Source: Chloroflexota bacterium (GTDB taxonomy: Bacteria > Chloroflexota > UBA6077 > JACCZL01). From it: a stretch of DNA of 64,000 nt. Below the pieces are notes generated by a model. That model did no database searches and was not told the DNA's origin. It was given only the letters and a program-made list of their open reading frames with translations. The DNA lies in the NCBI GenBank assembly GCA_020845495.1, contig JADLFM010000233.1:122825-186824 (forward strand), given 5' to 3'. The stretch's first letter is position 1. Every line of letters begins with the position of its first letter. Position numbers and translations under genes: made by a program. Positions 8,097 to 16,885 of the stretch are shown here, one piece after another.

Positions 8097-9809
8097 TCAA
8101 CCAGGAGCAGGCGCGTGGTGGGCGACGCCGGCCGGGCAGTCGCGGCAGTCGCGGGCGCCGCACCAATGGCGATAGAGATGGATCAGCCCCTGTTGGCGGC
8201 AGGCGCCACGGGCGGCGCGCGGGCCGTCCGCGCCGCCAAGCTGCACAGCCATCTCGCGCACCACGCGGTTCGGGGCGCCGGAGGGGTACGCTCGGTAGAG
8301 CGCGAGCGCCCGCTCCGAGAGGCGGGCGTCCGAGCAGGTCTGCCCGAGGGCGTGGAGGAATGGCAGGACGACGTTCACCACGATGTCAGCCGCCCGCCCT
8401 TCACCGATCGACCAGGGGCGCGGCGCGTCCAGCGAGCGGCCGAAGTCCAGATGGCGGGGCCAGAACTCGTCTGACGCGCGGATCTGCCAGCGTCGGGCCA
8501 GAAACTGGGGTTTGCCTGCCCGCTCGGTCTCGCTGAGATCGTTCAGCAGCATATCGAGCGGGTCCGCGTACGCCCAGGCAGCGACGATCTGGCTCAGCCC
8601 GGCCGCGCGTCGTACTGGCCCGTTCTCCGGCCGCACCCGCCAGGTGCGCCAGACCGGCGCTGCGAGCGGACCTGGGACTTGCCCAGCCAGCGTCGTCCAG
8701 GCCGTTTCGAGCGCCCTCGGCCAGCCGTCTTCAGCGGCGATGCGGCGCTGACTCGGGAGAAGGCCGCCGACGCCGAGCAGCGCGGCCTGGATGGCGACGA
8801 GCCGGCGTTCGGGCTGGCAGTTGCTCAGCCCGCGAAGTGTGGCGAGCGGCAGGGCGGCTGCGAGGCGCTCGAAGCCCTGGATGTTGGCGGTGTAGCCCAT
8901 CGCGCGGGCGACGCCTCGGTACAGCACCTCGTCGGCCGGCAGGCAGGCGAGGTCGCCCTCGAACCGAGCGGCGCGCTCCAGGAAGCGTCGAACGCCGGCC
9001 CGCTCGAGCAGCGTCGCGAGGTTACTCGGCTCGTCGACGCAGGCCGCCAGCGGGTCGGCGGCGATCCCGAACCACGGTGCCGCGACGACGCTCAGTTGGA
9101 CGTCACCGTTCAATCTGAGCGGCGATCCAGGCGCCGGCAAGCATGCCGATATCGATGCCAGATCGGCGGCCGATGCCGGCGGTGATGCCGGCGGTGATGC
9201 CGGCGGTGAAGCAAGCTGCGATGCCTGCCTGGAAGGCCGGGATACGCGCGGCGATGGCGGTGCGGACGGCCGCTCGGCTCCTGGTGCAGCGCTCGGCATA
9301 CGCGCACGGCGGGGCGTTGATGGGGGAGGGTCGGAGCCGGGCGAGACCGAACCGTTCGTGGAGTGTCGGCGCGGGTGTTGCTCCGCCGCTGCCGCCCAGG
9401 TGGCCTGCGCCTCCTGTTCCAGGGTGGCCAGTGGTGCGGCCAGCCGCCCAATCAGTTCGATGGTCGGGATGGCCGCGCCGTCCTGCCGTCGAATCGGCCG
9501 CGTGACGTCCTGCCAGAGCACGACCTGGGCGGTGGTCTGGTTGTACGCCTCATCCTTGCCGTGGCCGTGGCGTGTCCAATCCGACGCGCGAACGTGGACT
9601 TCGATGCCGCCCCGGACAAGCGTGCCGTCCTCCCGTGCGAGCACCGCGCCCTGGAAGTCCGGGCCACGCTCGCCCCAGGTACGCCCTCGGAAAACGACCT
9701 GATACTGATGGCCGTCGTCGGCCGGCAGCAGGCCGCTCAGACGCTGTTGCTCCCAGATCCAGGCGACGAGCCGCTCGACGACTCGCTCGCGCTCCCGCGT
9801 CGCACGCAC
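8097..9809 (-). CDS. DUF2851 family protein
   Basis: A 570-aa cytoplasmic protein. The N-terminal part carries GPDFQGAVLAREDG followed by GGIEVHVRASDWTRHGHGKD and YNQTTAQVVLW, the conserved core of DUF2851. The D...ExH arrangement recalls a PD-(D/E)XK nuclease core; that link is my inference, not established here. The C-terminus has a probable metal-binding cluster C-x15-C-x4-C-x2-C (CGARDCRDCPAG), also typical of the family. Between about residues 140 and 222 lies a Ser/Pro/Ala-rich low-complexity insert containing a 12-bp tandem repeat. The family function is unknown. The gene is convergent with the subtilase and has no obvious operon partner. Confidence 0.82.
   Translation of the reverse strand: MRATRERERVVERLVAWIWEQQRLSGLLPADDGHQYQVVFRGRTWGERGPDFQGAVLAREDGTLVRGGIEVHVRASDWTRHGHGKDEAYNQTTAQVVLWQDVTRPIRRQDGAAIPTIELIGRLAAPLATLEQEAQATWAAAAEQHPRRHSTNGSVSPGSDPPPSTPRRARMPSAAPGAERPSAPPSPRVSRPSRQASQLASPPASPPASPPASAADLASISACLPAPGSPLRLNGDVQLSVVAAPWFGIAADPLAACVDEPSNLATLLERAGVRRFLERAARFEGDLACLPADEVLYRGVARAMGYTANIQGFERLAAALPLATLRGLSNCQPERRLVAIQAALLGVGGLLPSQRRIAAEDGWPRALETAWTTLAGQVPGPLAAPVWRTWRVRPENGPVRRAAGLSQIVAAWAYADPLDMLLNDLSETERAGKPQFLARRWQIRASDEFWPRHLDFGRSLDAPRPWSIGEGRAADIVVNVVLPFLHALGQTCSDARLSERALALYRAYPSGAPNRVVREMAVQLGGADGPRAARGACRQQGLIHLYRHWCGARDCRDCPAGVAHHAPAPG
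9172..9207. repeat. 12-bp tandem repeat inside the DUF2851 gene
   Basis: Three copies of GATGCCGGCGGT on the plus strand, read on the minus strand as a repeated SPPA unit within the low-complexity insert. The period is a multiple of three, so copy number changes keep the frame. Confidence 0.85.
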
Positions 9810-9880
9810 ACGACGAGACTACCCGGCGAGACGGTTTTCGTCAAGCGCCCAGGGAAGCGCGTGAAGGAGGCGTCGGAACG

Positions 9881-10168
9881 TTACGGACGGAGCGGAGGCC
9901 GGCCGGATTCCGTACGGTCGCCTTCGATCACTCGATAGGTGCCCTCGATGACGTTCGTGCCGGCCGAGCGGGTGGACGGCGTGTAGCGCCGGGTCGTCCG
10001 AAAGCCGAGTACACGCATCGCGCGATCCGCGAGCAAGACGAGTGCGCCGATCGCGACCAGCAGCGCGACGAAGAAGCCCGCTGCCAGCCCCACGATGACG
10101 ATCGTCAGGCCCACCACCGCCAGGAGCAGATACGCCCGCCAGCCACCATGTACCGTGTACGTCCGCAT
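9881..10168 (-). CDS. small membrane protein of unknown function
   Basis: 95 aa from ATG 10168, chosen because GAGAAAG lies just upstream; a longer frame starts at 10219. Two adjacent hydrophobic segments (about 10-30 and 32-50: YLLLAVVGLTIVIVGLAAGF and ALLVAIGALVLLADRA) form a likely hairpin in the membrane. The tail is basic, then Thr/Glu-rich. It resembles no family I can name. It stands alone between the DUF2851 gene and pheA with its own plausible -10 box. Confidence 0.6.
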   Translation of the reverse strand: MRTYTVHGGWRAYLLLAVVGLTIVIVGLAAGFFVALLVAIGALVLLADRAMRVLGFRTTRRYTPSTRSAGTNVIEGTYRVIEGDRTESGRPPLRP

Positions 10169-10233
10169 CGTTCTTTCTCTCGATGGCCGCGTGGTCTCCG
10201 CGCCATCGTCGTGAGGCATCGCGCTCTTCTTGA

Positions 10234-10239
10234 AGTATA
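10234..10239 (-). promoter_or_regulatory. possible -10 box (TATACT) for the small membrane protein
   Basis: TATACT on the minus strand matches the consensus at five of six positions. A start about 6-7 nt downstream would leave a 5' leader of about 60 nt before the ATG at 10168. No good -35 box is seen. Confidence 0.35.
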
Positions 10240-10318
10240 CGGACGTCCGAGCGCAGTGGACGAAATTTCAGACATGACAACGCCTCGCTGGAGACGTGTT
10301 GGGGCCGTTGGACGGACG

Positions 10319-11410
10319 CTACTCCTGTGAGCCGAGGGGCCAGGAGCCGAGCACTTTCAGGAAGACGGTATGCTGCTCGGCGGCGTGCAGTGCTTCCTGT
10401 ACGCGCGGCTCGTCGGCGTGGCCGCGTAGCTCGAAGAAGAAGATATAGTCCCAGGCATCTCGCTTGGAGGGGCGTGACTGGATCGAGCTGAGGCTGATAC
10501 CGGCGTCAGCGAACACCTGGACGACGTCGCGCAGCGTGCCGACCCGGTCGCGGATGGTGAACGCGACAGCCGTCTTGTCGTGGCCAGTCGGGCGCTCACT
10601 CATGCGCGGCCCGATCACCCAGAAGCGGGTGTAGTTGTGGGGATTGTCCTGAATCCCCTCGGCCAGCACGTTCAACCCGAGCTCATCGGCGGCGATACGC
10701 GGCGAGATCGAGGCCGCGCCCTCTTCCTGGCTGGCCCGCTCGGCGGCGAGGCCGTTACTGGCCAGCGCGACGACGTCGCGGCCGGGCAGGTTCTGGGCGA
10801 GCCAGCGGCGGGCCTGGCCGATGGCCTGAGCGTGGGCGTACACCGTCTTCACTCGATCGAGCGGGCAACGGGCGAGCAGGTTGAGCGAGATCGGGATCGT
10901 CACCTCGTCACACACCTTCAGCCGCGTCTCGACGAGCCGGTCCTGGCTCTCGCCGACAGGGCCTTCGGTGGAGTTCTCGATCGGGATGACGCCGAAGTCA
11001 GCGTTGCCGCGCTCGACCTCAGTCACGATCTCCGGGTTGCTCGGGGCCGGCACGTAGATGGCGGCGCTCCCGAAGCGCTGCCTCGCCGCCTGATGCCCGA
11101 AGGTGGCGCGGGGACCAAGGAACGCGATCCGTGGCCGGCGCTGAAGGTCACGCGAGGCCGCCAGGATCTCGCGATAAACGGCGCGGAGATGTTCGGGGTT
11201 GACGGCGCCTTCGACACGGCGTGTCAGCCGTTCGAGAATCTCGGCCTCACGAGCCGGGGCGAAGACGGCTCCGCCCTCCTGGGCCTTGAACTGGCCGACT
11301 TGCCGCGAGAGGGCCGCGCGGCGTACCAGCAGATCTACGATCGCGTCGTCGACGGTATCGATCCGGCGGCGCAGATCCTCGAGGCCGCCACTCGCATGCT
11401 GCTCGTTCAC
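10319..11410 (-). CDS. pheA: bifunctional chorismate mutase / prephenate dehydratase
   Basis: 363 aa from GTG 11410, which sits just ahead of the conserved domain; the open frame continues upstream to 11617 but that part has no family similarity. The chorismate mutase (AroQ-type) helix begins LEDLRRRIDTVDDAIVDLL. Prephenate dehydratase motifs include PIENSTEGPVGESQD and, near its end, NYTRFWVIG with the Thr-Arg-Phe triplet. The C-terminal ACT domain starts at RDRVGTLRDVVQVFADAGIS; its usual ESRP phenylalanine-binding motif reads QSRP. The enzyme converts chorismate to phenylpyruvate for phenylalanine synthesis and is normally feedback-inhibited by phenylalanine through ACT. No aromatic-pathway neighbour is present. 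Confidence 0.93.
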   Translation of the reverse strand: MNEQHASGGLEDLRRRIDTVDDAIVDLLVRRAALSRQVGQFKAQEGGAVFAPAREAEILERLTRRVEGAVNPEHLRAVYREILAASRDLQRRPRIAFLGPRATFGHQAARQRFGSAAIYVPAPSNPEIVTEVERGNADFGVIPIENSTEGPVGESQDRLVETRLKVCDEVTIPISLNLLARCPLDRVKTVYAHAQAIGQARRWLAQNLPGRDVVALASNGLAAERASQEEGAASISPRIAADELGLNVLAEGIQDNPHNYTRFWVIGPRMSERPTGHDKTAVAFTIRDRVGTLRDVVQVFADAGISLSSIQSRPSKRDAWDYIFFFELRGHADEPRVQEALHAAEQHTVFLKVLGSWPLGSQE

Positions 11411-11641
11411 GCCGCTGACGATAGCCCATCTCCGAACGCTCCGACCAGCGTTGCCGGCGCGCTCAGCCGACGTGACTACCTGGTTACGCGAAGCGCCTGG
11501 AAGGTCGGAAGCGTCGGCGGCCGGACTCAGACAGACCATGCGCCAATCATCCTCGGCGGGCACCCTGTCGAAGAAATCCATGTTGCGGGGCGGGAACTGG
11601 CCACCCGAGGTGGCCACGATCCCGCCGAGAGCCTGCCGATG

Positions 11642-12313
11642 CTAGAGCGAGATGGCCAGAGTCTTGTCGTAACGGGGCGCCCACAACAACTGCGTAACCG
11701 GGTTACCGACTGGAATCTCGAACGTCAGCCAGCCGCGCACCGGACTGCCCGGAAGGATCTGGCCACTACTGATCTCGGGCTTCCGGCTGATCGCGAAGTT
11801 CCAGCGCCCGCCATCGGCCGTGACCGCCTTGAAATTGTAGGCGTTGTAGTCGACTGGCTGGCTGCCCGCGTTGTCCAGTCGAATCTCGATGGTCAGGTAC
11901 TCGTTGCCATCCTTGGGCTTGATGAACTTATTGTCGCTTTTCCAGCCGCGCTCGACTTTCAGTACTGTCATGGTCACACCGTCGAACGTCGCCGTGCGCT
12001 CTCCCGCGGCCGGTGCCGGTTGCGTGGCGGGCTGAACGACTGATTGCGTGGTTGAAACCCAGTCGGGCCGCTCGCCGGCGGCTACACCGCCCTCGGAGGT
12101 TGGCACGACCCACTTCCCAGAGTCGGGAATCGCGGTAATGGTTGCCTCATCGGATGGATAGAGCGGAACCCGCAGGCGCTCGCCGCCGAGCACCAGCCAC
12201 ACATCCCCCGCTGCATCCTTCACGAAGGCGCCGTTCGGAACTGCTGTCTGCGCTGACACCTGGCCGACCAGTAACCCTACGATTAGTATTACTAATACGC
12301 CTATGCGTCTCAT
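11642..12313 (-). CDS. secreted protein with DUF4352-like domain
   Basis: 223 aa from ATG 12313, fixed by GGGAGGTG just upstream. The signal peptide is MRRIGVLVILIVGLLVGQVSA. A short region (DAAGDVWLVLGGERLRVPLY) resembles surface-binding modules of secreted Chloroflexota proteins. The C-terminal half (about 120-223) is an immunoglobulin-like DUF4352 domain: EYLTIEIRLDNAGSQPVDYN ... AISRKPEISSGQILPGSPVR. The role is unknown; this fold is typical of extracytoplasmic lipoproteins and adhesion-type proteins. The signal peptide uses several A/T-rich codons (TTA, ATA, CTA) that are rare in this genome. The pheA open frame ends 25 nt downstream, but nothing shows co-transcription. Confidence 0.75.
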   Translation of the reverse strand: MRRIGVLVILIVGLLVGQVSAQTAVPNGAFVKDAAGDVWLVLGGERLRVPLYPSDEATITAIPDSGKWVVPTSEGGVAAGERPDWVSTTQSVVQPATQPAPAAGERTATFDGVTMTVLKVERGWKSDNKFIKPKDGNEYLTIEIRLDNAGSQPVDYNAYNFKAVTADGGRWNFAISRKPEISSGQILPGSPVRGWLTFEIPVGNPVTQLLWAPRYDKTLAISL

Positions 12314-12567
12314 TTGCGCACCTCCCGCCCAGTCTAACGACCTGGGACACCTCGCCGTGATGCCCGCGATGCTCGGTCTCACTGTTGGCATCAGGTTGAC
12401 CTGGGCGGCGTGTTTAGCGGCGCCGTGGACGATATTGCAAGCGACATGCTGACTGGTTGGAGTCGCGCCATCGGCCAGGGCATCGACCGGGGCAATGATT
12501 CGCGCCTTCGCCGTCCGTCTCCGACGGAGAATGTGGCGCGATTGCTTGCCCGTGACCATGGGGTGCA

Positions 12568-14766
12568 GTGCAGAATCACGTCCGCATGCACTCGGCCATC
12601 GAGCCCACGCCCGAACACGGCGGCCTGCCTGACGACGCCCGCGCCGATGGCCGGGCGCCGGCGGATGAGCCGCGCCGGCGTATCAGTACGGGCCTGATCT
12701 GGAGTGACCGCCTCGCGCCGCTGTTGATCGTCGCCATCGCCTTGCCGATGCGGCTGGCGAACATTGGGAGCTACAGCGGCAAAGCCGACGAGGGAACCCG
12801 CGCCGAACAACTGCTGCTCGTGGCGGCCGGGTTCCGGCCGGTCAAAGACGTTTTTGCCTCGCAGGGGCCGCTCTCGCTCGACCTGTTCTACCCGTTCTTC
12901 GTGATGCTGGGGCAGACACTGGCCGGCGCCCGCCTGGCCGTGGTGGTGTACTCGGTCCTGGCGATCCTGGCGGTGTATTGGGTAGCGCGGGGCATCGGCG
13001 GGCGCGTCGGGGGTTGGGCGGCAGCGGCGCTGCTGATCGCCAGTCCGACCTTCCTGAAGAACTCTCGCCTGGCTCTGGTCGAGATCCCGGCGACCTTGCC
13101 GGCGATCCTGGCGCTCGGAGCGGCGCTCGCCTATCAGCGGACGGGCAGCCGCCGCTGGCTGGTCGGGTCGGCGGCGGCACTGGCGGTGGCGCTGGCGATC
13201 AAGCCGATGGTCGTCGCCGTCGTGCCAGCCATCGGGTTAGTGCTGTTGCTGCGCCCGGTTCGCCGATCGTCGATAGGTGAGTCATCCATGTCGGCGGCAG
13301 ACGCGGCGTCCATGCCGGCGCAAGCGGCCTCTGCCCAGACTTCACATTTCGTGGGGAGCGGCGATGCAGCGGCCCTCTCGTCACAGCGCGCGGGGAGCAG
13401 AGCGGCGGGCGTCGTGCGAGCGATCGTGCGCGACCTGGCGCTCTACGCGGCCGTCTGCGGCGTCATCCTGGCCGCCATCGCCCTCTACGCCGGTCCGGCC
13501 GAGTTGTACGACCAGTTGATACGCTATCGCGTCGGCTCGCGCGCGGCCGAGGGCTGGTCGCTCGCCGAGAACTGGTCGATGCTCTGGGGAGAGCTCCAGT
13601 GGGATCAGCCGGCATTCTTCGTGCTGGCAACGCTGGCCGGACTGGTGCTCGTCGTGGTGCGCCCGCGCGTCGGGGTACCACTGGCTTCCTGGGCGGCCCT
13701 CTCGTTCGTGCTGCTGCTGCTCTACTCGCCGCTGGGCACCAAGCACGCCGCGCTCCAGATGCCGCCTACGGCGCTGCTCGCCGGTGCTGGCGTCGGCGTG
13801 CTGTGGTGGCAGGTGGCGCGTGGTGAGTGGCGAGCGGGGAGTCGCAGGAGGCGCACGGTCGTCTGGGCCGGAGTAGTCGGCTGCGGGCTGGCCCTGCTCG
13901 CGTATGCCGCGGCCGTCCCGACCGTCGTGGCACGAGACCGACAAGCGCTGAGCGAGGGCGACCTTGGTGCAGACCCGCCCTACCAGCAGGAAAGCGCGTT
14001 GATTCAGGCGCTCACCGGCCCGGCCGACTTCATCCTGGTGGACGATGCGTACCTTGCGTTTCTGAACGGACGAATGATGCCGCCGGGCCTCGTCGATACC
14101 TCGATCTTCCTGATCCGTTCGGGCGCGCTCTCCGGTGCGGAGGTCGTGGCGCAGGCCGAGCGCTACGACGTTCGGCTGATGCTGCTTGTCTCGGACAACC
14201 TCCGCCAGATCAAGAAGTTCCGGGACTGGGCCGACGATGAGTTCGTGGTCGTGAAGGTGGACGAGCGCTCGAATCGGAAGGACCGTGCCCTCTACCTGCG
14301 GCGAGACGCCGATCTCGACGCCGCTCGCACGGCCGTTCAGGGTGCGATCGAGGGAATGACGCCCGTCGAGGGAGTGCTCGCGGAGCAACTACGGGTGCGA
14401 GGGTACGCTCTAGACCAGGAGAGCGTGCGGGCGGGCGGCAGCGTCAACCTGACCGTCGAATGGGCGTCAGCCGCACCGATGGGCATCGATTGGCGGATGG
14501 TGACGTTTCTGCGGGACCGTCGAGGACAGGTCGTCGAGCAGACCGAGCGCTCGCTGGGCGGTGGCAGTGGCGGCACGTCTACCTGGGAGCCGGGCCGCTG
14601 GGTATTCCGGACATCGGTGCTGACGATCCCGCCGAAGCTCCCGCCCGGTGAGTACAACGTCGGCGTCGGCATCTACGACTCGAAGGCACGTCGGATGGGC
14701 GCGGTCACGAGCGGCGACGGGGTTGGGGGCGAAGAGGTCCGCCTCGGGACGCTCCAGGTGCGCTGA
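12568..14766 (+). CDS. GT39-family membrane glycosyltransferase
   Basis: 732 aa from GTG 12568; an ATG at 12586 is also possible. After a hydrophilic N-terminus (about 1-45) come roughly nine to ten membrane segments to about residue 455. An acidic pair in the first periplasmic loop (GKADEGTRAEQ, about 71-81) matches the catalytic loop of ArnT/PMT-like enzymes that use polyprenyl-phosphate sugars. A C-terminal soluble beta-rich domain (about 590-732) has LRVRGYALDQESVRAGG and WASAAPMG, as in GT39 proteins of Chloroflexota. An unusual Ala/Ser-rich insert (about 233-280) separates two membrane segments. It probably moves a sugar onto a lipid or protein at the outer face of the membrane. The acceptor is unknown. 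Confidence 0.82.
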   Translation: MQNHVRMHSAIEPTPEHGGLPDDARADGRAPADEPRRRISTGLIWSDRLAPLLIVAIALPMRLANIGSYSGKADEGTRAEQLLLVAAGFRPVKDVFASQGPLSLDLFYPFFVMLGQTLAGARLAVVVYSVLAILAVYWVARGIGGRVGGWAAAALLIASPTFLKNSRLALVEIPATLPAILALGAALAYQRTGSRRWLVGSAAALAVALAIKPMVVAVVPAIGLVLLLRPVRRSSIGESSMSAADAASMPAQAASAQTSHFVGSGDAAALSSQRAGSRAAGVVRAIVRDLALYAAVCGVILAAIALYAGPAELYDQLIRYRVGSRAAEGWSLAENWSMLWGELQWDQPAFFVLATLAGLVLVVVRPRVGVPLASWAALSFVLLLLYSPLGTKHAALQMPPTALLAGAGVGVLWWQVARGEWRAGSRRRRTVVWAGVVGCGLALLAYAAAVPTVVARDRQALSEGDLGADPPYQQESALIQALTGPADFILVDDAYLAFLNGRMMPPGLVDTSIFLIRSGALSGAEVVAQAERYDVRLMLLVSDNLRQIKKFRDWADDEFVVVKVDERSNRKDRALYLRRDADLDAARTAVQGAIEGMTPVEGVLAEQLRVRGYALDQESVRAGGSVNLTVEWASAAPMGIDWRMVTFLRDRRGQVVEQTERSLGGGSGGTSTWEPGRWVFRTSVLTIPPKLPPGEYNVGVGIYDSKARRMGAVTSGDGVGGEEVRLGTLQVR

Positions 14767-14805
14767 CGGCGCGGCCCCTGAACGTATGGCCGTGCCGCCC
14801 CTCGT

Positions 14806-14843
14806 CGTGATGGAAGCATGGCGGCGTGATGGAAGCATGGCGG
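14806..14843. repeat. 19-bp tandem repeat, two perfect copies
   Basis: CGTGATGGAAGCATGGCGG occurs twice in direct succession in the convergent gap after the glycosyltransferase gene. Confidence 0.85.
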
Positions 14844-14876
14844 CGTGGTGACGGCTGCCCATTCTCAGGTTGAGGG

Positions 14877-14926
14877 TACGGCGCGATCCGAGGGCGAGGT
14901 ACGCCCCGTCCCCGGATCGCGCCGTA
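14877..14926. terminator. two-tier hairpin, likely bidirectional terminator
   Basis: A perfect 14-bp stem pairs TACGGCGCGATCCG (14877-14890) with its complement at 14913-14926. The 22-nt loop holds a second 5-bp stem, GGGCG with CGCCC, around AGGTA. It lies between the convergent glycosyltransferase and desaturase genes. Its position supports termination in both directions. Confidence 0.7.
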
Positions 14927-14981
14927 TGTGCGCAACACGGACTACCCTGGCCGTAAGGGATGGCCTTCGGGTCTGGCGACT

Positions 14982-15920
14982 TTAGCCGGCGGCATCCGTG
15001 TCGATGGCCTCGTCGTCCGGACCGGGCGCGAGGATCAGCTTCCCGGCGCTTGCCGCTGGCCGCACCGTCGCGACACTCCGAAGCTCGTCGGCGTCGCGGA
15101 AGCCGAACGCCTTGATCGTCGGGACGATTGCCTCGTCTCGAAGCTGCCGCTTCCCGAAGACCTTGTGCTTGACCATCACCCGAACGCGTTGCTCCATATC
15201 GGGCATCAGGTGTTGGGCAGGCATTCGGAAGCTCTCGGCGACGCGCTGGATATCCTGGGCGGTGCCCACCTCGTCGTAGTCCAGCAGCATTCGAACGACG
15301 TCTTTGTAAAAGGCGTGGTGGAACGCCTCGTCCCGGCCAATGATCCGAAGCCCCCTCGCCGCGCCAAAGGAGCCCTGAGCGTCGAGGAGGGCGCGCAGGT
15401 GCTCGTAGTTGCGCTGGGTTTCCTTCTCCTGAAACGACGCGTAGATGAGCATCTGACGGGCGGTCGGGTAGGGCATCGTCCAGGCGTTTTGGGCCAGGCC
15501 GAGCCGGAAGTCGCGGGTCTGCTCGCGAGAGCGTGCGCCGGAGCGCTCGAGGATCAATTGGAGGGTGCGGCCGTGTTTGAGCTCCTCGTAGCTCCAGTTG
15601 ATGTGGGAATGGGAGAGGCCGACCGTCGAGCGGTAGTAGCCAAGCCCCTTCTCGGCGAAGTCCGGTAGATAGCTCTCGACAGCGAAGAACGACTCAATCA
15701 TCGTCGCGGCGTCTTCGCTCAGCGGCTCTCGTGCGACATCGGCCCACGGCACGTCGCGCTCGACGACCCAGCGGCGGTTCCAGCCCTCGGGATCTTCCGA
15801 GCGATTGAAGAACGACCAGAAGGTCTCCTCGACCTTCCAGCCAAAGTCTCGTTCCCAGGGGGTCACCGGTACCTGAACGTTCTCCTCACGGAACCGAAGA
15901 CCGCCCGCGGATGTCGCCAT
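14982..15920 (-). CDS. acyl-ACP desaturase (ferritin-like di-iron)
   Basis: 312 aa from ATG 15920, with AGGAGC as ribosome binding site. Two E-x-x-H di-iron motifs are visible: EELKH (Glu113, His116) and DEAFHH (Glu198, His201), with further acidic ligands at E82 in FAVESYLPD and E165 in FQEKETQ. This is the layout of soluble acyl-[ACP] desaturases (fatty acid desaturase type 2, DesA1/DesA2-like), which use O2 and ferredoxin to introduce a cis double bond. The length fits bacterial members. It stands alone and is convergent with the glycosyltransferase. A role in membrane fluidity is inferred. Confidence 0.87.
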   Translation of the reverse strand: MATSAGGLRFREENVQVPVTPWERDFGWKVEETFWSFFNRSEDPEGWNRRWVVERDVPWADVAREPLSEDAATMIESFFAVESYLPDFAEKGLGYYRSTVGLSHSHINWSYEELKHGRTLQLILERSGARSREQTRDFRLGLAQNAWTMPYPTARQMLIYASFQEKETQRNYEHLRALLDAQGSFGAARGLRIIGRDEAFHHAFYKDVVRMLLDYDEVGTAQDIQRVAESFRMPAQHLMPDMEQRVRVMVKHKVFGKRQLRDEAIVPTIKAFGFRDADELRSVATVRPAASAGKLILAPGPDDEAIDTDAAG

Positions 15921-16340
15921 GTACGCTCCTTGTGAAGCCCTGCGCGGCGCAGACTGCCCCCTGCATTGTGGGGGTCGGACACACGGCGCCAGGGCCGTGG
16001 CGTTCTGTGGCGCCGCACGGGTGTGCGGTGTGCCGGTCAGCAGTAGCGCGTCGCGCGCGCGTGCCGACTGTGAGTGCGAAGGCCTCTGCTGCTGGTCTGA
16101 CTCATCTCCATGACCGATCGCAAGCCCACCAGACCGCGCGTATCGGCGATCTCGTGACGACCTCAGGAGGTGAGATCCGGACTGGCCGCCGAAGTATGCC
16201 GGATCGGCCGTGGATAGCCGACTCCATTTTGGGATCGCTAGGCAGTCACATTCAGTGTGCAGTCACGTGACGTGCGTACCCTGCGCCGCCAGCGACTGCT
16301 GCCCAGGGAGGATGACGGCGGCCGATCCTGCCATCTGCCC

Positions 16341-16420
16341 GTGGCAGTCCGTGCCAGTCCGTGCCAGTCCGTGCCAGTCCGTGCCGGTGCGTGCCAGTCC
16401 GTGCCGGCCCGTGCCGGCCC
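16341..16420. repeat. 10-bp tandem array, eight units, in helical phase
   Basis: Eight consecutive 10-nt units of consensus GTGCCAGTCC (variants GTGGCAGTCC, GTGCCGGTGC and GTGCCGGCCC), with degenerate continuation to about 16440. The period is close to one DNA turn, so every unit presents the same face. The array ends about 30 nt upstream of a TAGACT box. Confidence 0.85.
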
Positions 16421-16450
16421 GCTTTCGGCCGTGCCGCGCGCTGGCCATGC

Positions 16451-16456
16451 TAGACT
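16451..16456 (+). promoter_or_regulatory. possible -10 box (TAGACT) upstream of the 75-aa gene
   Basis: TAGACT lies directly downstream of the 10-bp array. A transcript from here would carry about 85-90 nt of leader before the ATG at 16548. No canonical -35 box is seen, which would fit an activated promoter. Confidence 0.3.
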
Positions 16457-16547
16457 CAGCGCACCCCGATTTCGGCGCGGCAGACACGTCGCCGAGCCGA
16501 TCGGAGTCGAGCCCGCCGACGGACGCATCGTCGGTCGCGAGGTCCGA

Positions 16548-16775
16548 ATGTCCAGTCCCCACGACCGCCCGCACAAGGTTGCCCTGTACTTCTCCGACGA
16601 GGAGTACCGCCGCTGGGAGCACGTTCGCCGCTCGTTGTCCGACGGCGAGCAGGTACCGTCGCACACCGAAGCGCTGCTGATGATCCTGGAGCTCGCCGAG
16701 GAGGCGTCGACCGGGCGACTCGGGCGCCTCACCGAGCAATGGCGCACCCGCGAGCCGATCCGCGACCCTTCCTGA
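16548..16775 (+). CDS. 75-aa orphan protein, possibly RHH-like
   Basis: Begins at ATG 16548; longer frames upstream run only through the tandem repeat and are not credible protein. The core HKVALYFSDEEYRRWEHVRR followed by helices (HTEALLMILELAEEAS) has a short strand plus two helices, which loosely recalls ribbon-helix-helix proteins, but I cannot confirm this. The reading frame shows normal high-GC third-position bias. It is convergent with the histidine kinase gene. Confidence 0.5.
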   Translation: MSSPHDRPHKVALYFSDEEYRRWEHVRRSLSDGEQVPSHTEALLMILELAEEASTGRLGRLTEQWRTREPIRDPS

Positions 16776-16885
16776 CGCGACCACCGTGGTGTGATCGGGT
16801 GCGCAGGTGGACGAGGGCGCGCCCGGCGCTCGCCTGCCCCAGGGCGCTCTATCTCCGAGGCGCTGCCGTATGGAGCCCACTTGAT

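Larger units (their letters stand above)
15921..16547. other. intergenic region between desaturase and the 75-aa gene
   Basis: About 630 bp between divergent genes. No coding sequence is supported; the frames here are biased by repeats. Notable contents are the 10-bp array at 16341-16420 and a TAGACT box at 16451. The segment next to the desaturase should hold its promoter, but no confident boxes stand out. Confidence 0.5.

Noticed and set aside
10580..12043. 487-codon open frame on the plus strand
   Set aside because: It is antisense to pheA and the DUF4352 gene, has no recognisable domain and arises from GC-rich codon bias.
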